64,000 nt of DNA. It comes from Antedon mediterranea (taxonomy: Eukaryota; Echinodermata; Crinoidea; Comatulida; Antedonidae). This document shows, piece after piece, positions 25,901 to 40,900 of the stretch. Position 1 is the first letter of the stretch, and every line of letters begins with the position of its first letter. Under the pieces are notes generated by a model. The model saw only the letters and a list, made by a program, of their open reading frames with translations. It ran no database searches and was not told the DNA's origin. The stretch spans positions 30,122,001 to 30,186,000 of the forward strand of contig NC_092674.1 of the NCBI RefSeq assembly GCF_964355755.1, in the 5' to 3' direction. Made by a program: the position numbers and the translations under genes.

Positions 25901-28900
25901 GAGCTAATTAATTGGTTAATGGGTGCAAGAAGGTCCTGTTAGTTGCAAACAGGATGTTGAGACATTTTAGACGATTATTTAACAAAAGAAAAAAGTATTG
26001 TTAGTTAATATTTATTAGATCCTTCACAATTATTTAATTAAGCATTAATATAGTTGTGAAACTTACATAAAGATGCTGACAAACAGCTATTATATTGTTT
26101 TTAGTTGTTGCAAAATATATAGAAATTTTAATATCGAAATTAAATAATAAATCTATTAAGGGAAAAACAAGAGCATCTTGCCTATTAATAAGACAGCTAT
26201 AGAAATTTTAATATATATAAATAAATTAAATCTATTAAAAAAGGGAAAGAGGAAAGAAGAACATCTTGCATATTGATAACAAAACCCTAGTCCAAAATTG
26301 GCTGTTATTAAAAGATTCCTAAACTAGTGAAAATGGTACTAATAATATTGAATAATATGACAAAACAACATTGTGGCATAATCCATTGATTCCTAGAATG
26401 GGTTTATCCTGACTACAGTCTACGTCAATAAATCTTATCAGAATGATTCCGCTATTCCCAGCGGTCTTCCCTATTGTCTTATTATCCTTTTAAATAACTT
26501 GTAAAATCCCATCAAACTTCCATAATTCTCGCAATCAATTCAAAAAATGATATAAAAAAAAACTATAGAGGAAGTATTGAGATCGCGAGTGATAACAAGG
26601 TGTTAACAATGAGTCTTATTTTCCTGCAAGTGCTTTTAATTCATTATATTCTTCCTTTTAATTTTTTTTTTTAATAAATGCCTTGAACTTGAAATCAATC
26701 AGCCTAGTTTATACAACCTGTCTCAACACCTTGTTGTAATCACGGAGGTCAATTGATTGACCAATTGGTTATTAATATTAGAGGTCCTGTTTCTGCTGCA
26801 TAAAATTAACTGGTAAAAAACGGTGTGAATAAATTAACCCCAATTTCTGGGAAGCAAAACAGGACAATTTTTTAGTAACTCGTTAAATGGCAGCGCAAAA
26901 ATAACGGTTTTAAACCACCCACTGATTTAAACGCTTATTTTGGCACTACGGTATGCAGCAGAAACAGACCAAGAGGTGATCAGGTGTTTTTAGTTGGAAT
27001 TAGTTGGGGTTAAATATCCTAATTATTCTACTGCAGTAACTACATTTTTTACTGCAGTAATGTATGATTTTAGTTGTTTGATTGTAGAAGGCAGTCATTG
27101 CAATACACAATTTATAAAATTACCCCAAGATAAAGTTACTACTGTGTGGGAAACATTTTATTTAAAGATGTATTGTCCCCCAAAAACATGAAAAAGGAAA
27201 ATTAATAAAATCAGACTTCAAATAAGCCATGTTGTTTATTAATATTAGCAAATATGATGAGTTCCTTGCATTAGTACACCCATGGAGCTATAAATTAGGT
27301 CCATGGTACACCTAAAATATTCATAAAATAAGGAATAGATTTACGTACAGTACTATGCATTTGAATACATCCATCTGCGAATTTAATATTGGAAATGTCG
27401 TGGAGTCTTGCTTCCTGAACGCCCTAATTAATCCCACTTGCCTTTTGACAGTAACAGTTCGCAATAATTACCTGCTATTTCCGATTCAAAGTTTCTTATT
27501 TTATAATTTGTATTTCTTGAGGGTAGATGAGTGAGAAGGAACTAAATATGCCTGGGTGTTGTTTCTTTTACAAAGTTTAGAAGAAAAGAATTTCTTTAAT
27601 TTAGTGCTTGAAATAATATCCTTTAAAAAAATATGGCATGATCTGAATGTTTATTCCAAAAATTGAATTGGAAAAATAAATTTCCAACCACAATTTTACA
27701 AAAGAAAAAATAGTCAGCAGCTCTTTTTCTGAAAGTCAATGTTTTTTTTTGTAAATTAAATGTTTTAGGCTAAATTATCTTTTTATAAGAAAATCAACCA
27801 AAAGTGAATACATTTTATTATCTTTATTTTTCATGTTTTGGAGGACAATACTGACTGTACTTCTCCCTAATTAAAAATTATAAACCTTTTTGCCTGTCAC
27901 ACCAATTTCACTAAATCATTGATTTATTATTCATTTGTAAAAACTAACCAAATTTTCTAAATTATTTCTGACATAAATAAATTAATTTTTCTGAATTCAC
28001 TATAAGGATGATAAATAAAGAGAATATTTGCAATTTTATGAATTTTAATCTTTCAAAGATACTTAAAATAAAATTACTTTATTTACAAGGACAACGACAT
28101 GCATGTTGGTAAAGCTGTTTTCCGGTCATTAAATATTGGTAGAATATTGGATTATTGATGGTTCCTGCAAAGGAGTATACCAGGCTATTACGTCGGCATT
28201 GATTAGGCACAGGTTCATGGGAAAGCACCTTGGATGTGAGGCCCTTGGCGAAAGGGGTTCATGGGTTCTAATGGACCCGCCTTTGAGCTAAGCACCTTGC
28301 ATCTCAAGCCCTTAGCGAGTGGCGTTGGAAGGTTCTCCTGAACCCTCCTTTTTCCTGAAATGCTTTTTGATGGTAATAGGCCTTCTAGCCTAGCCCAATT
28401 TTTGCCCTTTTTGTGACTGAATAACCTTAAGGAATTGTGCATATGAATTTTCATATTTGGAGAATTTAAATTTGTTAAATATGGCAATAATAATGTCACT
28501 ATATTCATAAAGTAAATTCTTTAACATGTTTTTAACAAGATTTACAAGATGTTTCATCCTAAAGGGAATTGTTTTTATAGAGTCCAAGGCTGAAGGCATA
28601 TTACCAATATAGGCCATCATTCCCGGATAAAACAATCTGGCCTAAACATTCCCAAATTTAATTCAATACTTGATTGAGTTTTTAATCATTTCGGTGGCTG
28701 ATTTTTCAGGTACGAAAATGTACAATAATCCACACCTGTTGAATTTAATGTGTACAGTATAAAAGTAGTCTGGGATAATTTGCTCCATAAACACAAACTA
28801 CAACTTTAGTTTAATTTAGTATACCATATCATAAAATTGTCCTTTTTGTTATTAAGTAACCAAAAACATTGTCTGAAGACAGACAATTTCAGTATTTTTG

Positions 28901-31900
28901 CTTTAACATTTTTTCAAGTAAATCACTATAGTATTAATGTGACATTAAAATGACACACATTTTTTATTAAAAAGCAGCGTTTTTTTGTTAATATAAGGGA
29001 CCAAGCCAGAAACATTCTACTGCAGTTACTGCAGTAATAACTAATATGTTAAGACTTTTTCCCAATGTTTTCTAATGTTTAATCCAACTCTGGAGAAATG
29101 TTGGTTGTTTTTAAAAAGATGCTGACTCACACAGGATTTGAACCCAAACCCTGGGATCTAAAGGCAATCATTTTAACCACCAAGTTTGTCAACTTCTTGT
29201 TTCCCAATTATAATTTTCCCTTTTTTGGTTTTCTTTCCTTCCTCTCTATATTGTATAGTAATTGACTTGGTAATTGTGGTAAAATATTAAAATGCAAAAT
29301 GCATGTTTTACCAAGAAACAAATTAAATAATAATTTCATAATTTGAGAAGTGCTTAATCATAATGTTAGTTAAATATAGCATAGGCAAATAGCACCTTGC
29401 TAGATATTATACAGTACTTAAATAATTCATTAACCCAATTAAGTATTATCTTTATCTATCATATTCAGGTGACCAATAACTTTAAAATCTAAATATTAAC
29501 ACTTATACTTTTACATTTTATTTGCTCATCAAGTTGCTCATTCCAAAGTAATGACCCTTGAGTCCTAATTTTATTTCTAGCAAGATCAGTATCAGATACA
29601 TCCTTGTAACATGACGATGATAATAACGATTTTGAATAAAATAATTAAGTTTCAGTATAAAGTTGTTATTCTGACAGGAAGGAAATAACACCACCTCCCA
29701 GTGAACTTTGCTCTGAAGTAGGTTATTATTAAAAGTACACATTTTGTTTTATTATGGAATAAAAAATGTTTTATCTTTTTATCTTCCTCCACCTGAAAAA
29801 GAAATATAAACATGTACTTTATCTGTACCTATGTCCTATTTATATGTGCCTCTAATCTGATTATGGTACTTTAAAAAAAGTTCAAATGCCCATGGGGATG
29901 CACCTTGTTCATTAGTAAAATATAATTTAAAATTAAAAGCAATATTTTCTTTTATAGAACCCATGGTTCATGGTAGATGGTATAAATATTAATACTGATA
30001 TTTTAAATTCACCAGAAGACATAACAACTGAAACATTACATTCTCAGTCATATTTCCATTTAGAAACACATGGTTGCCAGAAAACCTAACTTTACTCATG
30101 TTTATACGCCACGCAAACATTTAAATAATATTTTTAAAATTGACATCTTAAAAAGTTTGAGTTGGTTTATTATGGATGCATGTCAACTATTGCACAAAGC
30201 ATCTAACTGCTATAGTAAACATTTCTATACAGTTTGTATATACAAAGTAGTCTGTATTTTAACCTTAGCTTTAACATTATCCTTGTAAAAATAAGCAAAT
30301 AGGTGAGAAGGGATTTTCCACCAGATTTTTCATTTTACCTTTCTTTTGTTCCTGGATCTCTGTTGGCGACCACCCTTTACGTACCCATTTATGAGAGGTG
30401 ACCACGTTTATTAGGTATAGAAATCATTTTCTGTGGTGTTTTTTGTTTGTTTTTGAAAAACAGTAAAAGTAATTTCTCAATACAGTATATATAAATAATT
30501 AAAATTGATCATTATTTTTTTTTTCTGTACAATGTTTTCTTAGATAAGCTTCTTTTTTTTGTTTTGCTTTGGACATGTATATTATTTAATCATGGTATTC
30601 CAAAATAAAAAGATGAATGAATGAATAAGTTTTTAAAATTTCTTTTAAACTAATTTTAGCAACTGCCATCAAAATTCTTAGAAATTACAGTATCGTAGAT
30701 TTACTGTCAATAGGAACGATGGCAGCCTAAGTTTCTAGCCAATCACAAATAAACTTTTCTTTCTTGGATAGTTTGTCTTTCAGTGCTTCAACAGATGTTT
30801 TGACCATTCTGCTCGTCAACACAAACTATTATTGGTTTAGCCTAGGATTGATAATTACCAAAAACAATAGCATGTTTTATTAATACCAACAGGAATGATT
30901 TATATATTTGTTTTTTATTTTCTTGTTTGTTGCTTTTGAAAGAAAAGTTCAGTTTGCAGTTGTTCATTCATTCAATATTTTATTTCGGAATCTCTGTTCC
31001 ATAGAAATCAAAATTTATTAAAAATAAACGGGACTGTACTAATTACTAGTGTACTGCTCATCTCAGGATGGTATTTCACCTGGAGAGCATAACTTTAGAC
31101 CAATGATTGAATATGAAATAATTAAGTTCTTTGGTATTTCCGATATTATTTTTTGGTAAATTTATTTTCTTTAATTTATAGTTTAGTAAAAACATATTAT
31201 GTTTGTATTAATAAATCAAATCAGCATGCCATTGGTTATTTTTAAGCCAACAAGTAAACATGAAAAGGAAATTGCAATTATTCAATAAGGTATAAAACAG
31301 CACGAAACAGTTAATGAAATTTGACTAATGTTAAGTACTTTACTAAAATCGTCTGCAACTTTCTCACGATATTGCTTATCGCAGTGATATCATATTACCA
31401 TTGGGCGTGTTTCATAATGCAACGTGATAAAAAGATGGCCGTGTATAAACATAATTGATCTGTTCGCATTAAAGCGCACTGACGCCTTAGTTTTTGAGTA
31501 CTTCGTCTTTTTGATTTTATTCTGTTTGATAAGTTTTCCCGTCCTATGATTGTGATTTCCTCTCTATCCATACGGCGCTAATTGTTCTCATTTCCTTGTG
31601 TGTGTAGTAGGACTTATTTCGCGTTCTTATTTAAGTTGACAATAATTCAAGATTCGGCTGCCAAGTTTTCTCAAAAGCAATAAAAGGCACCATCTTATAA
31701 TAAATAAGTAACTTTTGCAAAAATGTATTCTACTACAATTGAACCCTGCTTTGGGAGACTCCTATTAGGGGTACAGCCCTACTGTATTAGGAGGACAGCC
31801 CTATTGTATTAGGAGGACAGCCCTACTGTATTAGGGGGACAGCCCTATTAGGAGGACACTTTGTTGTGTCCACTTAGGGGCAAATAGTGTAGTAGTAGAC

Positions 31901-34900
31901 TCATGCCTTTCAAAACAGATTAGAGAAATGAACAATTATTGTAGTAATAATAATTTGCTTATTAGTGCAAGGTTTAGTCTATTTTTTTTTTATATTAAAA
32001 ATGATTCATTAATTTACTACCAAAAGCATTGAAGAACAGTGAGTTTTGGTTTATAAAAGGTTGTCTATATTAATAATCTCTTAACCCTTCTGGCAAGGAA
32101 TATTTCTAAAGGTTTCTCCCTTCACGGTCCTTGTCATTTTCCCCTTCGCGGTACATCCGACCTTGTCATTTTCGCCTTCATGGTACTTCCGACCTTGTCA
32201 TTTTTGTCTCGTTATTTGTCCTTAATCAAATCCCACTATCCGCTTTGCCCAGCTACTGTTTCTGTCGGCTTCTTACTATCAAACGTCTGCGAACAAAATT
32301 GAGATGTTTTAATGACCATGAAGACGACAGCTATCTTAATAAAGTTATTGAAAATAATTTAGAAAAACAAACAAGGCTACTGGATACTGACTGTATTGCT
32401 TGTTGTAGGCTTTTTATTTGAAAGAATGAATGATAGCACAGTCGTCATACAGACTGACACAAATGTTGCATAATAAGTTTTATTCTAAATGTTTTATCTC
32501 TAAACAATGCAATATAACTGATGTGCGTATTTCTTGGCTTGATGATCTCAATAGAGAGACCAAAAAAAATAGCAAAAAATATAAAGTAAAACAGCCAGAA
32601 AGAAAGTGCCAATCTTTTGGAAAATGCTGTTCCTTCGACTGGGCCAACTAAATAATATAATAATAATAATCACACTTTATCATGCACAAGAAAAAAGCTC
32701 TTCTTCCTCCATTATTATTATTAACGCAATAATTTGTTTATTTTCCAAATAACATTAATTTTATGAATCTTAAGCAATAAAAGAAATGTCTAGTCCACTT
32801 TGAGAACAAAGAATTCAATTATCTAGAATAAGTAATTATAATGCGGATGTGTGGTTAAAACTGTAAAGCCTGTTTTAAATGGGTGTTGATAAATTAATGA
32901 AAAGTAATTTGTTAAATCATTAAAATGTGTGAAATCTTAACCACTAATTAATTACACACAATATATTTTAATAGAAATCGAATACTTTTACTACTATTTA
33001 AAAAAAAAATTTGTTCAAATACTTTTACTATAGAGTATCACGGTGTGACGTCACAACGATAGAGGGCGCTGCATGGTTGCTAGACAACCAAAAAATGCGT
33101 TCAGCGCTATATGTTGATAAACAGTAAAGATCTGTATTTCTACCAAATTATGTATCTTAGCTTGATTTTTTTAAACTTAAACTGTAGGCCTAGTTGAAGA
33201 ATAAATAGATTATTAAAAACAAATATTTAGTGATCTTTTGAAATTTTAGTTTATAGATAGATAGATAGAAATCTTTCTTTATTTTGGATATTCATTCAAT
33301 ATTTGTACATTGTTCTTCCTTGAAGTCCAGTTAACACTTACAAATTACAAATATAAACAATAAAAATGGAAAATTATGAAAACGTTTTTAAAGACTACAA
33401 TATCACAAGAAGCAAGAGAAAAAAACCAGTTAGTTAGTTTCTTTTTATTAAAAATTATTAAGTTTTAAAATGACTACTTCAATAAGCCTATTCCAAACCA
33501 TAGGTGATCTTGGAGTCACTCAGGCAGGCTAAACGCATTTTTCCTTGCGCTATCAACCACGCAGCGGCACCTACTGTCGTGACGTCAGCGCCGTGATACT
33601 CTATGGTACTATTAGAAAAACTCTTTCAAAGGTGTCCATAATGATGATTCTGTATCTACATTTGCCCAGTATAATAGGCAAATGCCATGATACAGCAGAA
33701 TTACATGTGTTTCACATGCAACACCGGTATCATTTACCCTTAACCTAACATTCCATAATACAGGCAACACATGTGATATACATGAGATGCTGTATTGTAA
33801 ATTTGCCTATGATACTGGGGAAATATTATAAAATTTGGAGATAAAACTCTGAGAATCTGTGGTGTTTGTTTCATTGTGTTATTTCCATCAATTTCCTTTT
33901 TATCGTTGAAAAGGAAGGGAATTATTCGTTGTAATTTGTACCTAATTTGATGGAAGTGACCGGGGTTCACCCAATTTAATTGGTGAAACGCACTTTTAGC
34001 AGCAATGTCCCCTACTGCCAAACGAGGGCGTCAAACTAAATATGCCAAATGAGATTTATTCATTATCATCAAAAAATAAGAATAAGAAAACAATTTGATT
34101 GTATAAATAAAAGGGAAAAACAGAATAATTAAGAAAATATACAGAAAATCTAAAGATAGAGGGCAGTGTTGATTGGTAATAATGGCAAGAAATTTGCCCA
34201 AACTTTGATTTAAGAATTGTTTAAAAAAAGTTAATTTTGACTTTGTTGTGCCTGTAATTTTATTTATGGTTTTGTATTGTACAAATGGCCTTGTTATAAA
34301 CACTGAACAGAAATAATCAAGTTTTTAGTTTTAAAATAAAATGATTATATACAGTATTTGTAAATCGTAATTAAAATATTTAAATTTTAAACTGTATTTG
34401 AGCCAAATGAGCTTTTACTGTGACAGCTTTTATACTAAACAGAAAGTGTAAGTTCAATTCTCTTTCTAAAAAATGTGCTGACCACTGTTTCCTTTGATAA
34501 AACTTGATGTGGTAAATATGCTACTGAATACGGCGACTGAATTAAAGCCATTCGCGAAAAAAAATAACTGAAAAACGTCTGAACGGTTTGGCCATCTCAG
34601 TCCAGCTGTGTTCGCCATCGCTGAGACCTTCAATGATAAGTGAACGAACTCATAGAGTACATAACTGTTGGTGAGGTCCTGGTCACTTCACGAGGCCGAC
34701 CTTACTGTCTTCCTATTTACCACTGTTTTTCAATCTCTTTTCATACCTTTAGAGCAATAAGTAGGCCTAAGTCGACTATATCTGATATCGCTTTTTATGC
34801 TTTAATACTTTTAATTTATTTTTGGCTTTAAAAACTGAATGAAAATAATGTTTTCAATTCAATTCAGTTTAGTTCATTTATTCAAATAAGAACAATAGTA

Positions 34901-37900
34901 TATAAAAATAGGACCAATAATGCATTAATTATATACAGTCAGACGGTAACGATAAATTCCTTTTTATAGTAATTAATAAGTTTACTGTATCTGATAATAA
35001 AATTGTGATTTACTTATTATCTCCAATGTATACAGAATTGTTGTAATTTCTAGATTTGTATTTACATCATTTGTTAAGTTATTCCATAACTTGGTAAAGC
35101 ATTATAGAAATTATATGAGGATGTTAAATGAACCCTATTCCTGATTATAAACACAAGTCTACTATAGTAGTAATGAATCTGGTAATTAAAGAATTGGAGC
35201 AAAAATTTGCTGATAAACATTTGTAATTCATTATTTATTTGAATGAGATCATTACAATTATTTTATGATTAATGCAACCACTGCAGGAAACACTAATTAT
35301 CCTTAAATAGAAATACATGGTCATCCTCCTGCATTTTGGTATTTCTGTATTATAATTTGAAGCAACTTAATATTAATTAACCAAAGTTGTATTTCCAATT
35401 GTGCTGTGTAAACCATACTATCCATATCAATCTGTGTTACAAGTAACATTTATTACCGTATACAGTGATTGATTCTTGAAAATGTTCAAAGATGTGACAT
35501 TAATTTGTCACAGAGTACTAATGTTTTGTCACTTATGATAAGATGTGATATATTAAATAGTACTTGATTGTATTGATGCATCATATTATACAAATAATGA
35601 ATGTTTATGAGTGCAATGGTACAAATAATGGCACAAGGTGAATGATGAAAGGTTATATCAACGAGGCAAAGCCGAGTTGATATAACCTTTCATCATTCAC
35701 CAAGTGCCATTATTTGTACCATTACACGAATACAAAACATTCATTATTTGTTTTATATAACATCTAGACGTTTTTTTTTCGTACACAAAAATGTTTCAAA
35801 AAGTACTATTTAACGATCGTTGAATAGTGCATACTATTGCACGCCATGTGACCCACATTCGTCCAATCAGATGACAGGAATTTATATAGGTGTTATATAA
35901 AATACTATAAATCAGACACATCTAATCCAAAGTGATTTCAGTCTTTCCAAGATCTTTAAGCTCTGTCTACACCATCAAACTTTATGTGACAAAAACATGT
36001 GATGTGCCCATATATAGACATGATGATATATATATACTATATTTGGGCATATCACTACCATATATGGGAACATCACACTCTTTTTGTCAAACTAGTTTGA
36101 TAGTGTAGACAAAGCTTAACTGATTGAATGTTTGATAGACCATAGAGATAGACAAACAGCACTAAAACAAAAACAATACTTTTGTGCAAATTAGGCAAAC
36201 AATGCGATTTCCTTTATGGAAGTTTTGTTCTTAAAAAATTAATTACTAATTAATAAATATGCTAATTGAATTAAAAGAAATTCTGATTGAGTGTGAACAA
36301 AGAAGTAATAGAAGTATCAGATGAGAAGCAAATAATATAACTTACAGTACAAAATGCCATCTAAGGCTAAATATCAATTTGTCCAAGATTTGAATATTTT
36401 AATTTTTAATATATATTATATATTTAATTTGTGAGGAGCATTACTGTTTGCTAATGTATGCATTAGCTATTTTTGTACAAAAAAACTAAAAATGACATTA
36501 TTTACACAAAAAACAAGGAAGAGTGTATTTTATGCTTCCCTGAAAAAAAAACAATCTTGGATGAGGGATAATTAGATTAGTAGAAATGTTACAGGTGCAT
36601 AGAGTGAGTGACTAGTAAACCACCATGGAAGAGGGAGATAATATGGTCTAATAATGGTCTTCCTATTAATAATAATATAATTTCAGAAAAATTACATTGT
36701 CATTGTTCTACAGTTTGTTCCTACAGAGGGGGCTATTTCAATAGTTTGCACTCATTTTGTGGGTGAAAAGTATAGAGGGGGTTGTTGTATTTATTATTGT
36801 AAAAGTTTTCATTTCAATTTTTTTCAGAATATCAGATGCAAAGAGTAAACTAACTCCTGTTCATCCATTGGAATATTCAGAAAAGCATGTAAGTAAAATT
36901 GTTAATCTTTAAAGATGATTATTGTATCCCACAAAGATGAGGCACCAAAGAGATTACAGAGTGTCAACTCCAACAGAATCAAATGAACAGAGATGTGTCC
37001 CTGCCTTGTTTGCTGTCACCTAGTTGCCTAATCTATGTATAACCAAGACAACAACAAAGCCAGCCCAGTATAGTGTAACACTATACTGGGCTGGCTTTGC
37101 CAAGATAGGAACTCGTATTACAGTCCTTTAATACAGTACTGTACGACAGTTTGTACAGTACATATTCTCCATGTCGTGCGGTGTCTGTTAAAGATCGTGG
37201 AACTGATTGTGCAGCAGCCACACATAAACTCTTTGATCTTCAGAGCCCAGCATCCTTGGCCTTGGTATAACATGCTGTGGTTTGAGGAAATATTTATTGG
37301 TTGCAACATTTTGAATCTATATTTTTTTTCAGTATGATGGAAACCAGGATGAACTGACGATGCGAATGCTGCGTAACACACAGGGATTACATGCCCCTCT
37401 GAAACTGAGAATGGAGAAGCATATGCTAAAACAGGTAAAACTCAACTACATTCAATAACACAAGTATTAAGTACAGCACTAAAGGTAACACATTCAAGAC
37501 CCAACAAATCTTTCCTTAATAGGGGTGTCCCCTGAATAGGGATGTCCTCTGAATAGGAGTGTCCTCTGAATAGGAGTGTCCCCCTAAAAAAACACACAAA
37601 TATTTTCCCTTATTTTTTTTTCTCAGCAAAGGGTATCCTTAATACTAATAATTCTAATGTTATAATGAAAAAATAAATAAAATAAGACTTGGAAAATGTC
37701 TTTATACACAATTAGATACCAAAGGGACCATGTATTGCCAGTACCAACATTGGGCTAGAAACACTGACTGGCGAAGACTTGGATATTGATGTCAAAGATG
37801 TGTATAACGGTACGTATATCTTTACTAACAGTAATAATAACTAGACATGTAACTCGTCACTTTGACGAGTTTGGTTATCCGCCCCGCAAGTGGTGCAACA

Positions 37901-40900
37901 TTAACATTAAGGGGATAGGTTGAGGACAAAAGGAAGTGTTCACGTTGGCATTATGACCTGAACTGAAGAATATGATATGTTGTTATTGCTGAATTTTATT
38001 GTTTAAATTCATATATAGTATACACAGTATAATCTGTATCCATATCACATACAGTGTAGAATAGGTGAAATTACGGGACCCGCTATTTATTGCAATTTTT
38101 AACATGTTGACGGTTTTAAAATGAAACGCGAAGGTAGCAATTCCGAAAGAAAATTATCTCAGCAACAACGTATTAACGTGTAGAAGAAATTTGAATACGT
38201 GAAATATTGATGCGCGCTCTTTTAAATGTAATGAATTATGACGCAAAAGATGAAAATACGACCTTTTTTATTTAACTGGCCATATGATGACGTCACAACA
38301 TCCGATTGGCAACATTTTTACATAATTTCGTATCTACAATCCAATAGCTTCCAGAAAAAGTTTTAATCGTGATTATCACATTTTATTCTTACGAGCTATA
38401 ACAGATTAAAATTTACTGTAAAGATGAAATTGATGCCACACGTGATTTAAATTTTTAGGCATGACCACGTCAAAAAAATAAAAATATTTTTAACTCATGC
38501 GAAAGACAGTTGATTGACCTAGACTATATCAAAATCGGGGTGAAAATGGAAAACGGATAAGTGGAGATGCGCTCTATTCAATGTGATGAGCTATGACGAA
38601 AGATACAAAAATCCTATATTTTATATTCGCGTGGCCATACGATGACGTCACAATGTCCGGTTAGCCATATTAATACCTGATCCGACATCTACAACTCATC
38701 TACTTCCAGAATATGTCATCCAAAAAAAGTTGACCGTCTAGTTTAGAAATTACGACTGTTTAAAAAAAGGCATATTTTAAACGAATTGTTTAACCTTTTC
38801 ATAAAAAACGCGCGCAAATTGTCCAATTCGACGTGCTCGTATGACGTATCTTTAAGTCGAAATTGTTTAAAATTTGGTAAAATGACTAGAAAAGGCTGGA
38901 AAAACATAAATTACGCGAAAAAAATACGTTTTCAATGCTACGTGCGCACCGCACACGTAAAAATGTGCGCACGAGTGGGAATTTTTGACATGCTTAAAAC
39001 GACATGAAACGCGTAGAAAGTTGATTATAAATTAATTTTGCGCAATTTGAAATTTTAAATGCGCGTGCGCGCGTAACTTTGTGTAAAACACGCAATTTTT
39101 TTTCAACAGAAAGTTAGCGCATGATATAAATTAAACTTTTGCAAAGTTTCACTTTAAAATGTTATTTGGTTTTCGACATATGTTAAATACGAGAAAATCG
39201 TTAAATCGCGCGTACGTCACGTTGCGCAATTGTAAACGTCATGAAAAGCTTCGCATGACGACGTTACGTAAATGTCAAAATGTTAACATAGTTAACGAAA
39301 TGTTATGTTTGCGAGTTTCAGAGAAAAGCGTTACACAAAAATCATACAGAAAGAAAGAAGAAAAATAAAAAGTTGACTAGACATGTAACTCGTCACTTTG
39401 ACGAGTTTGGTTATCCGCCGCGCAAGTGGTGCAACATTAACATTAAGGGGATAGGTTGAGGACAAAAGGAAGTGTTCACGTTGGCATTATGACCTGAACT
39501 GAAGAATATGATATGTTGTTATTGCTGAATTTTATTATTTAAATTCATACATAGTATACACAGTATAATCTGTATCCATATCACATACAGTGTAGAATAG
39601 GTGAAATTACGGGACCCGCTATTTATTGCAATTTTTAACATGTTGACGGTTTTAAAATGAAACGCGAAGGTAGCAATTCCGAAAGGAAATTATCTCAGCA
39701 ACAACGTATTAACGTGTAGAAGAAATTTGTATACGTGAAATATTGATGCGCGCTCTTTTAAATGTAATGAATTATGACGCAAAAGATGAAAATACGATCT
39801 TTTTCATTTAACTGGCCATATGATGACGTCACAACATCCGATTGGCAACATTTTTACATAATTTCGTATCTACAATCCAATAGCTTCCAGAAAAAGTTTT
39901 AATCGTGATTATCACATTTTTTTCTTACGAGCTATAACAGATTAAAATTTACTGTAAAGATGAAATTAATGCCACACGTCATTTAAATTTTTAGGCATGA
40001 TGACGTCAAAAAAATTAAAATATTTTTAACTCATGCGAAAGACACTTGATTGACCTAGACAATATCAAAATCGGGGTTAAAATGGAAAACGGATAAGTGG
40101 AGATGCGCTCTATTCAATGTGATGAGCTATGACGAAAGATACAAAAATCCTAAATTTTATGTTTGCGTGGCCATACGATGACGTCACAATGTCCGGTTAG
40201 CCATATTAATACTTGATCCGATATCTAAAACTCATCTACTTCCAGAATATGTCATCCACAAAAATTTGACCGTCTAGTTTAGAAATTACGACTGTTTAAA
40301 AAAAGGCATATTTTAAACGAATTTTTTAACCTTTTCATAAAAAACGCGCGCAAATTGTCCAATTGGACGTGCTCGTATGACGTATCTTTAAGTCGAAATT
40401 GTTTAAAATTTGGTAAAATTACTAGAAAAAGCTGGAAAAACATAAATCACGCGAAAAAATACGTTTTCAATGCTACGTGCGCACGCGTGGGAATTTTTTA
40501 CATGCTTAAAACGACATGAAACGCGTAGAAAGTTGATTAGAAATTAATTTTGCGCATTTTGAAATTTTAAATGCGCGTGCGCGCGTAACTTTGTGTAAAA
40601 CACGCAATTTTTTTTCAACAGACAGTTAGCGCATGATATAAATTAAACTTTTGCAAAGTTTCACTTTAAAATATTATTTGGTTTTCGACATATGTTAAAT
40701 ACGAGAAAATCGTTAAATCGCGCGTACGTCGCGTTGCGCAATTGTAAACATCATGAAAAGCTTCGCTTGACGACGTTACGTGAATGTCAAAATGTTAACA
40801 TAGTTAACAAAATGTTATGTTTGCAAGTTTTAGAGAAAAGCGTTACACAAAAATCATACAGAAAGAAAGAAGATGACAAAAAAGATGATGATGATTTCGT

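Larger units (their letters stand above)
19260..36827 (+). other. POMP intron 2 (17.6 kb), transposon-rich, no gene inside
   Basis: Very large for a 141-residue housekeeping gene. It contains, separately annotated, two TA-type MITEs, an AT minisatellite, tRNA-like SINE pieces, several TIR elements, a long palindrome, two local duplications and small minisatellites. Reversed LINE-like tails (TTTATTC starts followed by A-poor then A-rich sequence) are suggested at 20575-20820, 30968-31030 and 34060-34310 but are not firmly classified. I found no exon of another gene on either strand. The remaining stretches are plain AT-rich sequence. Confidence 0.6.

Noticed and set aside
29115-29190. Functional tRNA gene on the minus strand
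   Set aside because: A- and B-box-like words are present, but I cannot form acceptor and anticodon stems, and similar pieces recur, so a SINE remnant is more likely.
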